This document shows, piece by piece, positions 9,312 to 16,766 of a DNA stretch of 56,656 nucleotides (its first letter is position 1; every line of letters starts with the position of its first letter). The notes below the pieces were generated by a model. That model was not told where the DNA came from, did not search any database, and saw nothing but the letters and a program-made list of their open reading frames with translations. This stretch comes from Clostridiales bacterium. GTDB taxonomy: Bacteria; Bacillota; Clostridia; Saccharofermentanales; Saccharofermentanaceae. Where the stretch lies: NCBI GenBank assembly GCA_017427465.1, contig JAFRST010000011.1:1-56656 (forward strand), given 5' to 3'. Made by a program: the position numbers and the translations under genes.

Positions 9312-10235
9312 TTACTCTTTTACGCCGCCGAGCATCATGCCCTGCACGTAATATTTCTGGATGGCCGGATAAACGCATATGATCGGTAATACAGTGAGGA
9401 CCATCGCGCAGGATTTAATGTTCGCTGACATCTGCTGCGCATCAGGATCCGAAGCTCCGGCACCTCTTATGATCGTCTGCAGGAAGTATGCGACAGGCCA
9501 CTTTGCCTTATCCTGGAGATAGAGCTTGGCGTTGAACCAGTTGTTCCAATACATAACTGCATAGAAGAGAGTCATCGTTGCGATTATCGGTGTCGACAAA
9601 GGTCTTGCGATATGCCAGAAAACGCCGAATTTATTGAGTCCGTCGATCTCACCTGCTTCTTCTAAGTCCTTGGGGATACTCATAAAGAATGATCTCATGA
9701 GGATTACATAGTAAGTGCTGATGAGCATCGGGAGAATAAAGCCCCACATTGAATTCTTGAGTTCGAGCTTTAACATCAAAACGTAGTTTGCGATAAGTCC
9801 GCCGCCGAAATACATCGTGAAGATAACGAACGGTGAAAGGATTTTGTTGATCTTGAGCTTGGTCTTAGAGAGCGGATAAGCAAGCATACAAGAGAAGAAC
9901 AACGACAGAACCGTTCCTATCAATGTATAGATGATCGTATTCAGATAATACTTCAGGAACTCATAATCATTTCGTGTAACGACATAGATGTAAGTCTTAA
10001 TATTAAAGCCTTCCGGAATAAGACCTGTATGTCCTGCATAGATCGCTTGCTCAGAGGTAAATGACTGGGAGACCAGATACAAAAACGGGTAAAGCGTTAC
10101 AAACGCTATAAAGATCATTATCAGCGTGTTAAAGAATGTAAACACTTTATAACCCTTAGATTCCTTGATCTTATTCTTGGGATTATGGATATGGATCTCT
10201 TTGAACTCAGGAGATGACTGTTCAGACTTGCTCAT
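9312..10235 (-). CDS. Sugar ABC transporter permease (LplC/YtcP-like)
   Basis: A 307-residue integral membrane permease of the carbohydrate-uptake-1 type. About six hydrophobic helices are visible, starting VFTFFNTLIMIFIAFVTLYP near residues 29-48. The cytoplasmic EAA loop that docks the ATPase reads EEAGEIDGLNKFGVFWHI near 200. A strong GGAGG precedes the ATG at 10235. It follows the first permease gene by 12 bp and precedes the binding protein gene, the usual LplB-LplC-LplA order. No ATPase gene is present, as is normal for systems served by a shared MsmX-like ATPase. Confidence 0.9.
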   Translation of the reverse strand: MSKSEQSSPEFKEIHIHNPKNKIKESKGYKVFTFFNTLIMIFIAFVTLYPFLYLVSQSFTSEQAIYAGHTGLIPEGFNIKTYIYVVTRNDYEFLKYYLNTIIYTLIGTVLSLFFSCMLAYPLSKTKLKINKILSPFVIFTMYFGGGLIANYVLMLKLELKNSMWGFILPMLISTYYVILMRSFFMSIPKDLEEAGEIDGLNKFGVFWHIARPLSTPIIATMTLFYAVMYWNNWFNAKLYLQDKAKWPVAYFLQTIIRGAGASDPDAQQMSANIKSCAMVLTVLPIICVYPAIQKYYVQGMMLGGVKE

Positions 10236-10247
10236 ACAATAACCTCC

Positions 10248-11255
10248 TTACCAAAGACTTGTTTTCGCGACTTTGCGCGATACCAGATTTGCGCAGGTCA
10301 GAAGGATCAGGTTAATAAGTCCTTCAAAAAGACCGATTGCCGTTGCCAGGTTGTAGCTTCCGGATTCAACACCCATATGGAAGACATATGTCGAGACGAT
10401 CTCGGATGTCTCTGCTGTCATAGGGTTGCCTAAAAGGAATACTTTCTCGAATGCGCCGCCGGAACCGACAAGTCCGCCGATATCCAGGATCAGGAGCGTA
10501 GCGATCGTGGGCAGGATGCAAGGGATAGTAACGTGCATTACCTTCTGGAAATGCGAAGCACCGTCAACCGTAGCCGCTTCATAAAGTGACGGATTGATTC
10601 CCGTCATAGCTGCAAGGTAAAGAATCGTACCCCAACCTAAGCTCTGCCATACACCTGATACTACGAAAATCGATCTGAACCATTGAGCCAGTGAGATGAA
10701 CGGGATCTTCTCTCCTCCCCAGCTTGCGATAAGCGCATTGATAGGTCCGGAAGTTGACAAGAGCTCCTTGATCATTCCGCAGACGATAACCATTGAGATA
10801 AAGTGCGGGAGATAAGAAACTGTCTGCACGAACTTCTTCCAGTGAAGATTCCTGATCTCGTTTAAGAGCAAAGCAAATATGAGTGTCAAAGGGAATCTTA
10901 CGATCAGATACAGACCGTTAAGTATCAATGTGTTTGAAAAAGCCTGCCAGAAAGGCTTGGAAGTAATGAACTGTCCGAAATACTTAAAGGAAGGCGCACC
11001 TGTACCGAAGATGCTTCCGCCCGACTGATATTTACGGAAAGCAAGGATATTACCGAACATCGGAACATATCTGAACAGGATGTAATAAGCAACCGGTACA
11101 ACAACCATGAGATAAAGCTGCCAATTGACCCTGACATCCTTAACAAATCTTTTGCGTCTTGTGATCTTTGCAGGAGACCATTGTTCCAGTTCGCTGACTG
11201 TCTCTTCGGTCATTTCCTGATCCAGATTCTTTTCCTTATCTCTCATCTTCAGCAT
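10248..11255 (-). CDS. Sugar ABC transporter permease (LplB/YteP-like)
   Basis: A 335-residue permease that pairs with the next gene product to form the membrane channel. A hydrophilic N-terminus of about 45 residues precedes the first helix (LYLMVVVPVAYYILFRYVPMFG). The EAA loop is YEAATVDGASHFQKVMHVTIP near residue 230. The start is uncertain: the ATG at 11255 sits only 2-3 bases after AGAGG, while the ATG at 11246 has an 11-base gap. Either gives nearly the same protein. It is first gene of the importer operon, behind a well-formed promoter and two candidate regulator sites. Confidence 0.88.
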   Translation of the reverse strand: MLKMRDKEKNLDQEMTEETVSELEQWSPAKITRRKRFVKDVRVNWQLYLMVVVPVAYYILFRYVPMFGNILAFRKYQSGGSIFGTGAPSFKYFGQFITSKPFWQAFSNTLILNGLYLIVRFPLTLIFALLLNEIRNLHWKKFVQTVSYLPHFISMVIVCGMIKELLSTSGPINALIASWGGEKIPFISLAQWFRSIFVVSGVWQSLGWGTILYLAAMTGINPSLYEAATVDGASHFQKVMHVTIPCILPTIATLLILDIGGLVGSGGAFEKVFLLGNPMTAETSEIVSTYVFHMGVESGSYNLATAIGLFEGLINLILLTCANLVSRKVAKTSLW

Positions 11256-11299
11256 ACCCTCTTGTGTTCTTGCTAACTAATATTCTACATTGTATCCGT

Positions 11300-11325
11300 A
11301 CTTGTATACTTGTATGTTAGTTGGC
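11300..11325. promoter_or_regulatory. Candidate GntR operator pair before ABC operon
   Basis: ACTTGTATACTTGT at 11300-11313 matches the perfect uxuA palindrome ACTAGTATACTAGT at 12 of 14 positions. It overlaps a second partial copy, GTATGTTAGTTGGC at 11312-11325. The 10-mer TATGTTAGTT here (11313-11322) recurs exactly before the GntR gene (18419-18428). FadR-type GntR proteins typically bind GT-NN-AC-centred palindromes, which fits GTATAC. The site lies just downstream of the predicted -10, a repressor position. Confidence 0.6.
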
Positions 11326-11333
11326 TTGTTATG

Positions 11334-11362
11334 AGATTATCACCACATTTGTGATATGTCAA
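11334..11362 (-). promoter_or_regulatory. Sigma-A promoter of the ABC importer operon
   Basis: Minus-strand TTGACA (11357-11362), a 17-base spacer and TAATCT (11334-11339). The spacer holds an inverted repeat TATCAC-N7-GTGATA (11338-11356), which might be a second regulator site of unknown owner. Confidence 0.6.
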
Positions 11363-11403
11363 TAGATTTGTTCGGTCTGAGACGGAAGTTATTAGTGCAA
11401 AAT

Positions 11404-11436
11404 AATAGCGCCTCAATAATTTTTTGAGGCGCTATT
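11404..11436 (-). terminator. Terminator of the acetylesterase gene
   Basis: On the minus strand ATAGCGCCTCA and TGAGGCGCTAT pair around an A/T-rich loop, then TATTTTGC follows. On the plus strand it is followed by TTTCTTTTTT, so it could work in both directions. It lies 25 bp past the esterase stop codon. Confidence 0.8.
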
Positions 11437-11460
11437 TCTTTTTTGGTTGATAATAATATA

Positions 11461-12987
11461 TTAACTATTAAATTCCAATGATGCCTTTGCTACATCTGCT
11501 CCGATGCCACTCTTGTTCTGGGGGTGCAATTCGTGGATCGGATCAGGGCACGGACTCTTTACTACCTTTACATTACTAATATAATTTGGCGCTTCATCCT
11601 GCAGTCTCTGGATCATCCTCCAGCCTTCCGGAACTTCCGTCTCGAAAGTCAGCGGATTAATATAGTCTGCGATCCTGATAAGGATGACGGGAACATCACC
11701 GTACATCTCTCTCATCTTCCTGAACATTAGGATCATCTTCCTGTCGTATCCTTCGGGCTCACCTGAATTGGATTCGCCCTGGCACCACCAGATCTGCGAG
11801 ACTGCATAATCCTGAAGAGGTATGAGCGCCGCATAGTAAAGTGAGAGCGGAATCAACTGAGGAAGCTTGCCTGGAACAAAATCATCAAGCTTTTTCTCGG
11901 GAACCATCTTCCACGTGCCTGTAAGATCGATCTTGCCGTATTCAGTCTCAAGGTAATAAGGATGTCCCGGAACGAATCCGCCCTTACCCAGTTCGATGAT
12001 GAGTCTTGTGCTGATGATGTTCTTGCCGGTCTTTAAGATAGAACCGTCAAAATAATATTTTCTGGGGGGGTACTGATATTCAGTCCTTCCTACTTCAACA
12101 CCATTTACATAAGTAACGTCTGCATCAATAAGGTCGCCCAGCTTCAAAAGGCACTTTCCCTCCGGTGCGTTATCAAGCTCAAACTCTTTTACGAACCAGA
12201 TGCTGCCCGAATAATCAGTAACAACTATTCCGGGGAGTTCAACATCTTTCGCATCTTTCAGAGCTTCTTCAAGATCAAAGTTCTCTGCTACTGTATTACC
12301 TCGCCAAGTGACCGTATTCTGATTGCACTTCTCAATGTATTCTTTTATCGCACCTTTGCCTCTGAAAGGAGCGATATCTTCTTCCTTTGTTCCGACCGCT
12401 TCATTATCTTCTTCAGACATGTATGCTTCGATGGTAGCACCGCCCTGGGCATTGAGGATAAGGCCTACCGGAATACCGTTCTTCTCATATATTCTCTTTG
12501 CTGCATAAAAACCGATGGCACTGAACGCATACTTATCTTCGCCTTCCGCCTTGACCCATTTTCCATCAGGGAAACCGCATATGGAATCACTTCCCTTTAA
12601 CGGCAGCTCATAATCAGGTGTCAGATAAAACTGTCTTACCTCAGGATAATCGCCCGCTTCGATTTCTTCTTTATTGAGATCTACCGTCCTTACGACGGGC
12701 AGTTCCATATTAGACTGCCCGGCGAGCATGAAGACGTCTCCTACGCAGACATCAGTCACTTCGATGATATCGGTTCCTTCCACCTTAAGCACCGCACCGC
12801 GCATTACATCCTGCGGAGGAAGCACCGCCTTGAACCTGCCGCCTTCTACCAGAGCAGCAGTGCTGACACCTGCGAAAGATATCTTGACTTCAGACAGGGT
12901 ATCTTCCGTACCTTCGATTATTATTTCCTTATTTCTCTGGAGAACCATTCCGTCCGAATAAATGCCGAGAAGCTTAGTTGCAGCCAT
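11461..12987 (-). CDS. SGNH-family sialate O-acetylesterase-like carbohydrate esterase
   Basis: A 508-residue SGNH hydrolase related to sialate-9-O-acetylesterase and acetylxylan-esterase-like proteins. The nucleophile is Ser92 in LAGQSNMEL, the central block is IWWCQGESNSGEP near residue 405, and the catalytic pair lies in DPIHELHPQNK near the C-terminus (Asp482 with His485 or His488). Residues of about 240-350 look like an inserted beta-sandwich domain, as in other family members. There is no signal peptide, so it probably deacetylates imported xylo- or aldouronate oligosaccharides in the cytoplasm. That substrate is inferred from its place in the glucuronoxylan cluster. The promoter region is shared with the divergent yesL-like gene and carries a candidate GntR site. 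Confidence 0.82.
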   Translation of the reverse strand: MAATKLLGIYSDGMVLQRNKEIIIEGTEDTLSEVKISFAGVSTAALVEGGRFKAVLPPQDVMRGAVLKVEGTDIIEVTDVCVGDVFMLAGQSNMELPVVRTVDLNKEEIEAGDYPEVRQFYLTPDYELPLKGSDSICGFPDGKWVKAEGEDKYAFSAIGFYAAKRIYEKNGIPVGLILNAQGGATIEAYMSEEDNEAVGTKEEDIAPFRGKGAIKEYIEKCNQNTVTWRGNTVAENFDLEEALKDAKDVELPGIVVTDYSGSIWFVKEFELDNAPEGKCLLKLGDLIDADVTYVNGVEVGRTEYQYPPRKYYFDGSILKTGKNIISTRLIIELGKGGFVPGHPYYLETEYGKIDLTGTWKMVPEKKLDDFVPGKLPQLIPLSLYYAALIPLQDYAVSQIWWCQGESNSGEPEGYDRKMILMFRKMREMYGDVPVILIRIADYINPLTFETEVPEGWRMIQRLQDEAPNYISNVKVVKSPCPDPIHELHPQNKSGIGADVAKASLEFNS

Positions 12988-13075
12988 TTCCTATACCACC
13001 CTTCTTAAAGCTAAACACTGAATATATTACTTATATCACTATTAGTGCTTACCGCAAGTATAACACAAAATCTCA

Positions 13076-13089
13076 TCTTGCATACTAGT
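13076..13089. promoter_or_regulatory. Candidate GntR operator in esterase/yesL divergent region
   Basis: TCTTGCATACTAGT matches the uxuA palindrome at 11 of 14 positions. It abuts the -35 of the plus-strand promoter, so one bound protein could control both divergent genes. Confidence 0.55.
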
Positions 13090-13118
13090 TGACAATCAGC
13101 TGTTTCATTATTTATACT
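13089..13118 (+). promoter_or_regulatory. Sigma-A promoter of the yesL-like operon
   Basis: TTGACA at 13089-13094, an 18-base spacer and TATACT at 13113-13118, 24 bases before the chosen ATG. The candidate operator overlaps the first base of the -35. Confidence 0.6.
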
Positions 13119-13142
13119 GACATTACAAAGAGAGGAAAACTG

Positions 13143-13817
13143 ATGAAGAGTTCTTTTGACCACATTACAAACAGCTGGCTTTTCAAACTCGCCGATACGA
13201 TCGGAAATGTCGTAATCATTTCCTGTCTTTTCCTGGCCTTTTGTATTCCTCTGGCCACCATCGGCGCATCCTGCTCAGCTCTTTATTACACGGTTTATAA
13301 GAAATACCGCAAAAAGAAAAAGTGCGACACCCTCTCCAAAGAGTTCGTCCGTTCTTTCAAAGACAATCTCAAGACCGGCACGATCATTCATCTGCTCTAC
13401 ACGATCTACAGCGTCATAGTCGGCCTTAACATCTACGTCGCCATCTACGGCTTTAAAGGCATGCATCTCCCTGAATGGTATACGCTCGTAGCATTCATAC
13501 CGGTCCTTCCGGTTATTTTTTCACTGCCTTTTGTATATCCGTTGCTCTCAAGATTCAGGAACGGTGTGAAAGGCACTATTACCAACAGCTTCACGCTTTG
13601 CATGATCTTTTTCCCGAAGTTCATACTCATCTGGTTCATCCAGATTATCGCGCTCGGCGTCAGCATCTTCTTCCCGCCCGCAGCGCTTGTCACTCCCGTT
13701 GCGGCAACCTATCTTATCCAGATGATAACCGAGAAAGCTTTTGCCGCTGCCATCAGAGTCGAGAAAGCACGCGAAGATAAAAAAGCCGAAGAAACAAAGG
13801 AAACAAGTTATGCCTGA
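13143..13817 (+). CDS. YesL-like (DUF624) membrane protein
   Basis: A 224-residue integral membrane protein of the YesL/DUF624 family. It starts MKSSFDHITNSWLFKLADTI and has about five hydrophobic segments, including IISCLFLAFCIPLATIGASC near residue 25 and a basic cytoplasmic loop (YKKYRKKKK) near 58. Family members sit beside lpl-type sugar ABC transporters and polysaccharide-degradation genes, but their molecular role is not established. The ATG at 13143 follows AGAGG. The longer frame from 13089 would run through the promoter. The next gene starts inside its last 8 bases. Confidence 0.75.
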   Translation: MKSSFDHITNSWLFKLADTIGNVVIISCLFLAFCIPLATIGASCSALYYTVYKKYRKKKKCDTLSKEFVRSFKDNLKTGTIIHLLYTIYSVIVGLNIYVAIYGFKGMHLPEWYTLVAFIPVLPVIFSLPFVYPLLSRFRNGVKGTITNSFTLCMIFFPKFILIWFIQIIALGVSIFFPPAALVTPVAATYLIQMITEKAFAAAIRVEKAREDKKAEETKETSYA

Positions 13818-14205
13818 ATCATATCTCAACTACATTCAGCTGGCCTTCGGCATTGCAGCCGCAGTCCTCATCTTCATCGGAATCTTCATTAGCTGCAAAA
13901 AGCTCAATCCCGAAAAGTATGAGACCATACCCATGAAGACGACTGTCATCTCAGTGTGCCTCATCCTTCTGGGACTCCTCTGCTACACCGCCACGAAGAC
14001 CTGCACCAATATGACTTTGGTTACTGAAGAGCACTATGACCTCTGGGCTCTTTACTTCGCTACTTTGGGCGAAGTGTTCAAGCTCTTCGGCTTCGTAGCA
14101 TTGATCCCGATCCTCTTCAGACTTTTCAAGCCCAAGACCAATAAACCTAAGCAGGAAGAAGTCTTGAATGATGAAGAAGATTCCGAGAATTTTGACGAAG
14201 AGTGA
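13810..14205 (+). CDS. Small membrane protein coupled to YesL
   Basis: A 131-residue protein of unknown function with three predicted membrane helices: about residues 6-27 (IQLAFGIAAAVLIFIGIFIS), 44-64 (VISVCLILLGLLCYTATKTC) and 80-105. An acidic tail rich in Glu and Asp ends at DEE. Its ATG overlaps the yesL-like stop codon by 8 bp and has AAGGAAA upstream, so the two are translationally coupled and may interact. I recognise no family. Confidence 0.7.
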   Translation: MPESYLNYIQLAFGIAAAVLIFIGIFISCKKLNPEKYETIPMKTTVISVCLILLGLLCYTATKTCTNMTLVTEEHYDLWALYFATLGEVFKLFGFVALIPILFRLFKPKTNKPKQEEVLNDEEDSENFDEE

Positions 14206-14214
14206 TATTTTCTT

Positions 14215-14997
14215 TCACTTAAAGTAATCACTGATCATCTTGTCTATCACTCTGACATCCAGCGGTTTATTTGCCGACTCAAAAGTCAGGAAAAGCCTGT
14301 CGCCCATCTTGATGCCGGCCATGGTATATTCATTGATACGGCCGACCATGTCATCCGCATATTCCTGATCGCCTACCCTCCCGCAATGTTCGAGATAGAC
14401 TTCTTTTCGATCACTCTTCTTCAGTATCGTAAAGTCAGGATGTATCACTGTGGTCCCAATTGTAAGCGGGCATTCATACTTGTAAGGAATGCCATTTGTA
14501 AAAAGCCTGTCCGCGATGATCATTTCCGACTTCGACCTTACCCGCTCGCCCCGCATAGTCTGAAAATAAGGTGTTCCGTCACCAAACTCTTTTGGTGTGA
14601 ATGGCTTCTCCTCCCATCTTTTGATGAACTGTTCATCGGTGGGGATGATGGGCTTAGCAAAGGCTTTGCGTTCATCAGATAACCGGTCGTACACGTCTTC
14701 TATGAGAGAAGAAGGATACCGTTTTTGAACTTTTAACAGAAGATCCAGTTCGGCTTTGGTATATGCTATTACTTTCTCCAAATATTCTCGTTGTACCAGA
14801 TTTTGAATTAACTCAATATCATGTAATGAGCGTTCTTTTCCGGATGAATCCATTTGGGTATAGTAGACTCCATCCCCATAATGCCGAATTCTTAACTTTC
14901 CCTCAGGTAAATTCTTTAATCTCTCTTCAACAGACACTTGTAATTCAAGCAAACGGTTGCAACGGGCATCTATTACATCTTTAATCCCTTTTTTCAT
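14215..14997 (-). CDS. PD-(D/E)XK nuclease-like protein
   Basis: A 260-residue cytoplasmic protein with a restriction-endonuclease-like core in its second half: Glu158 in VRSKSEMIIADRL, Asp188 in HPDFTIL, and Glu203-His-Cys-Gly in place of the classical ExK. The same S-K-S-E, PDFT and EHxG pattern occurs in nuclease-like domains linked to helicases and phage-type genes. The N-terminal half is helical and basic. No partner methylase, helicase or phage gene is nearby, so function is open. Divergent or degenerate activity is possible because the usual Lys is replaced. It is convergent with the YesL pair. AGAGGTG precedes the ATG at 14997. It borders a 51-bp repeat array. Confidence 0.6.
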   Translation of the reverse strand: MKKGIKDVIDARCNRLLELQVSVEERLKNLPEGKLRIRHYGDGVYYTQMDSSGKERSLHDIELIQNLVQREYLEKVIAYTKAELDLLLKVQKRYPSSLIEDVYDRLSDERKAFAKPIIPTDEQFIKRWEEKPFTPKEFGDGTPYFQTMRGERVRSKSEMIIADRLFTNGIPYKYECPLTIGTTVIHPDFTILKKSDRKEVYLEHCGRVGDQEYADDMVGRINEYTMAGIKMGDRLFLTFESANKPLDVRVIDKMISDYFK

Positions 14998-15048
14998 GAA
15001 ACACCTCTATTTTTATAACATCAGCCAAATGAGTTTTTCGTGATTATT

Positions 15049-15253
15049 GAAAAACGCTTATTTCAGAAAAGAAAATGGTAATTTCTTTTCGCAAATTTGC
15101 GAAAAAAACTCTTTGTGAAAAGAAAACTCCAATTTCTTTTCTCAAAACACGAAAAACGGGTATTTCAGAAAAGAAAACCAGTAATTCTTTTCGCAAAAAT
15201 CTAAAAAGACAAAAACAAGAAAAAAGCGGACTCAATTCTTTTCACAAAAACAG
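15049..15253. repeat. Four imperfect 51-bp direct repeats with internal dyads
   Basis: Units at about 15049-15100, 15101-15150, 15151-15202 and 15203-15253. A typical unit runs GAAAAACG, TATTTCAGAAAAGAAAA, a 5-8 base variable centre, AATTTCTTTTCGCAAA. GAAAAGAAA can pair with TTTCTTTTC within each unit, giving AT-rich stems. Unit 4 is the most diverged, and faint similarity continues to about 15310. Reading frames through it on both strands merely reflect the repeat. The gap 14998-15575 holds no other gene. It carries this array and the uxuA promoter. Confidence 0.75.
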
Positions 15254-15476
15254 CATATGGCAGAAAACAGGAAAAAGCACCCCTTCAAGAAAAAATGAAG
15301 ACCAGTCTCAAAACCGGCAAAAACATTCAAAACCGATTTGCGGCACTCGCTCCAAAAACTGCGGAAAATCCCGCCTAAACAAGCTCTTAACTCATAACTT
15401 ATCCCCTATTTTCCTATATTTTCACAGGTACAACGGGTAGTCTTTTAGAGTTAACATTTCAATATGTCATAATCTA

Positions 15477-15505
15477 TTGACAGTCTGCAAGCCTACTAGT
15501 ATACT
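15477..15505 (+). promoter_or_regulatory. Sigma-A promoter of uxuA
   Basis: TTGACA at 15477-15482, exactly 17 bases, then TATACT at 15500-15505. The -10 lies inside the regulon palindrome, so binding there would block RNA polymerase. The ATG is 71 bases downstream. Confidence 0.8.
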
Positions 15506-15508
15506 AGT
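15495..15508. promoter_or_regulatory. Perfect palindromic operator on the uxuA promoter
   Basis: ACTAGTATACTAGT is a perfect 14-bp palindrome with GTATAC at its centre, overlapping the uxuA -10. Related sites occur at 11300, 13076 and 18385. The proposed binder is the GntR/FCD protein encoded at 18463-19137. Confidence 0.75.
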
Positions 15509-15575
15509 TAACAGAATGAGACTCAGTATAGCTCGGGATTCTCTTTCAGACTTTGATTCAAGGGTAATTATTTAT

Positions 15576-16649
15576 ATGAAATTGGTGTTAAGGTGGTTTC
15601 CATACGGCGATGACAGTGTATCGCTGAAGCACATAAAACAGATTCCCGGCGTTAGCGGTGTAGCTACACATCTTACCAGAATCCCCGTTGGTGATATCTG
15701 GACGATGGATGAGATCAATCTGGTCAAGGACGAGATCAATTCTTACGGCCTTGAGATGGAAGTGATCGAGAGTCTCAATATCCATGAAGACATAAAGAAG
15801 GGCCTGCCTACTAGAAATTTGTTCATCGACAATTACATTGCCTCGATGAAGAATCTTGCATCTGCCGGAGTTAAGTGCATCTGTTATAACTTCATGCCCG
15901 TTATGGACTGGTACAGGAGCAATCTTGCCCAGCCGCTTTCTGACGGCAGCACTGCTATGGCATACAGCCACGATGAAGCTACCAAGCTCACCCTTGAAGC
16001 TATCACCTCTTCCATGATCGGCGGCTCTAATAACTTCAGCCTTCCCGGATGGGAGCCTGAGAGATTCGGTCAGATGGCTGAAGACATCAAGTTCTATCAG
16101 AATGTTTCCTCTGAAGAGTATTTTAAGAACATTAAGTATTTCCTCGATGCAGTCATTCCTGCAGCTGAGGACCTCGATATTAATTTCGCGGTGCATCCGG
16201 ATGATCCGCCGTTCCCGCTTTTCAACCTGCCCAAGGTGGTTAACAGCAAGGAGTCGATCGAGAAGTATCTTAATCTCAACACTTCAAAGCGCAACGGTCT
16301 TACGCTCTGCACAGGCAGTCTCGGCGCAGGCATTCATAATGATGTTGTTGATATCGCGAAAACATTCACTTCAGAAGGCAAAGTTCATTTCGTACACTTG
16401 AGAAATGTAAAGCACGAGTCAGAGACAGATTTCCACGAGTCAGCTCACCTGTCATCTGAAGGCGATCTCGATATGTTTGCAATAGTTAAGGCACTTTACG
16501 ATAACGGATTCGACGGTTACATCCGTCCTGATCACGGCCGCATGATATGGGGTGAAGAAGGCAGACCGGGCTATGGTCTTTACGACAGGGCGCTGGGCGC
16601 GACATATATTAACGGTTTATGGGAAGCCGTAAGTAAATTAAGTAAGTAA
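15576..16649 (+). CDS. uxuA: D-mannonate dehydratase
   Basis: A 357-residue enzyme dehydrating D-mannonate to 2-keto-3-deoxygluconate, the third step of glucuronate breakdown. Family segments visible are the N-terminal MKLVLRWFPYGDDSVSLKHIKQIPG, KCICYNFMPVMDWYRS near residue 105, NFAVHPDDPPFPLF near 200 and IRPDHGRMIWGE near the C-terminus. The last carries a metal-coordinating Asp-His as known for UxuA. The ATG at 15576 matches the family start. The frame extends back to 15477, but that part overlaps the promoter. The Shine-Dalgarno (AAGGG, about 12 bases away) is weak. uxuB follows after 117 bp containing a strong hairpin. Confidence 0.95.
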   Translation: MKLVLRWFPYGDDSVSLKHIKQIPGVSGVATHLTRIPVGDIWTMDEINLVKDEINSYGLEMEVIESLNIHEDIKKGLPTRNLFIDNYIASMKNLASAGVKCICYNFMPVMDWYRSNLAQPLSDGSTAMAYSHDEATKLTLEAITSSMIGGSNNFSLPGWEPERFGQMAEDIKFYQNVSSEEYFKNIKYFLDAVIPAAEDLDINFAVHPDDPPFPLFNLPKVVNSKESIEKYLNLNTSKRNGLTLCTGSLGAGIHNDVVDIAKTFTSEGKVHFVHLRNVKHESETDFHESAHLSSEGDLDMFAIVKALYDNGFDGYIRPDHGRMIWGEEGRPGYGLYDRALGATYINGLWEAVSKLSK

Positions 16650-16679
16650 TTTTTTGTATTCATAGAGCACTCCTCCCGC

Positions 16680-16721
16680 AAAACCGATAATCTTATATAT
16701 CCTTATAAGGTTATCGGTTTT
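16680..16721. other. Long hairpin between uxuA and uxuB
   Basis: AAAACCGATAA (16680-16690) pairs perfectly with TTATCGGTTTT (16711-16721), with CCTTATAAGG also self-complementary in the loop. The following bases are GTCTG, so there is no proper U-run on the plus strand. It may be a weak or attenuating terminator, or an mRNA processing or stability element that uncouples uxuA and uxuB levels. Confidence 0.6.
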
Positions 16722-16766
16722 GTCTGAAGTAAGAGATTACAAGATCAAAGAAAGGAATCTCACATC

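Noticed and set aside
15049..15253. CRISPR array
   Set aside because: The whole 51-bp unit repeats with no unique spacers of constant length, and no cas gene is present.
15044..15440. Open frames on both strands across the 51-bp repeats, giving Phe/Lys-rich repetitive proteins
   Set aside because: Both frames arise from the same A/T-rich direct repeats, have no ribosome binding site, and the repeated DNA has dyad symmetry. Treated as a non-coding repeat array.
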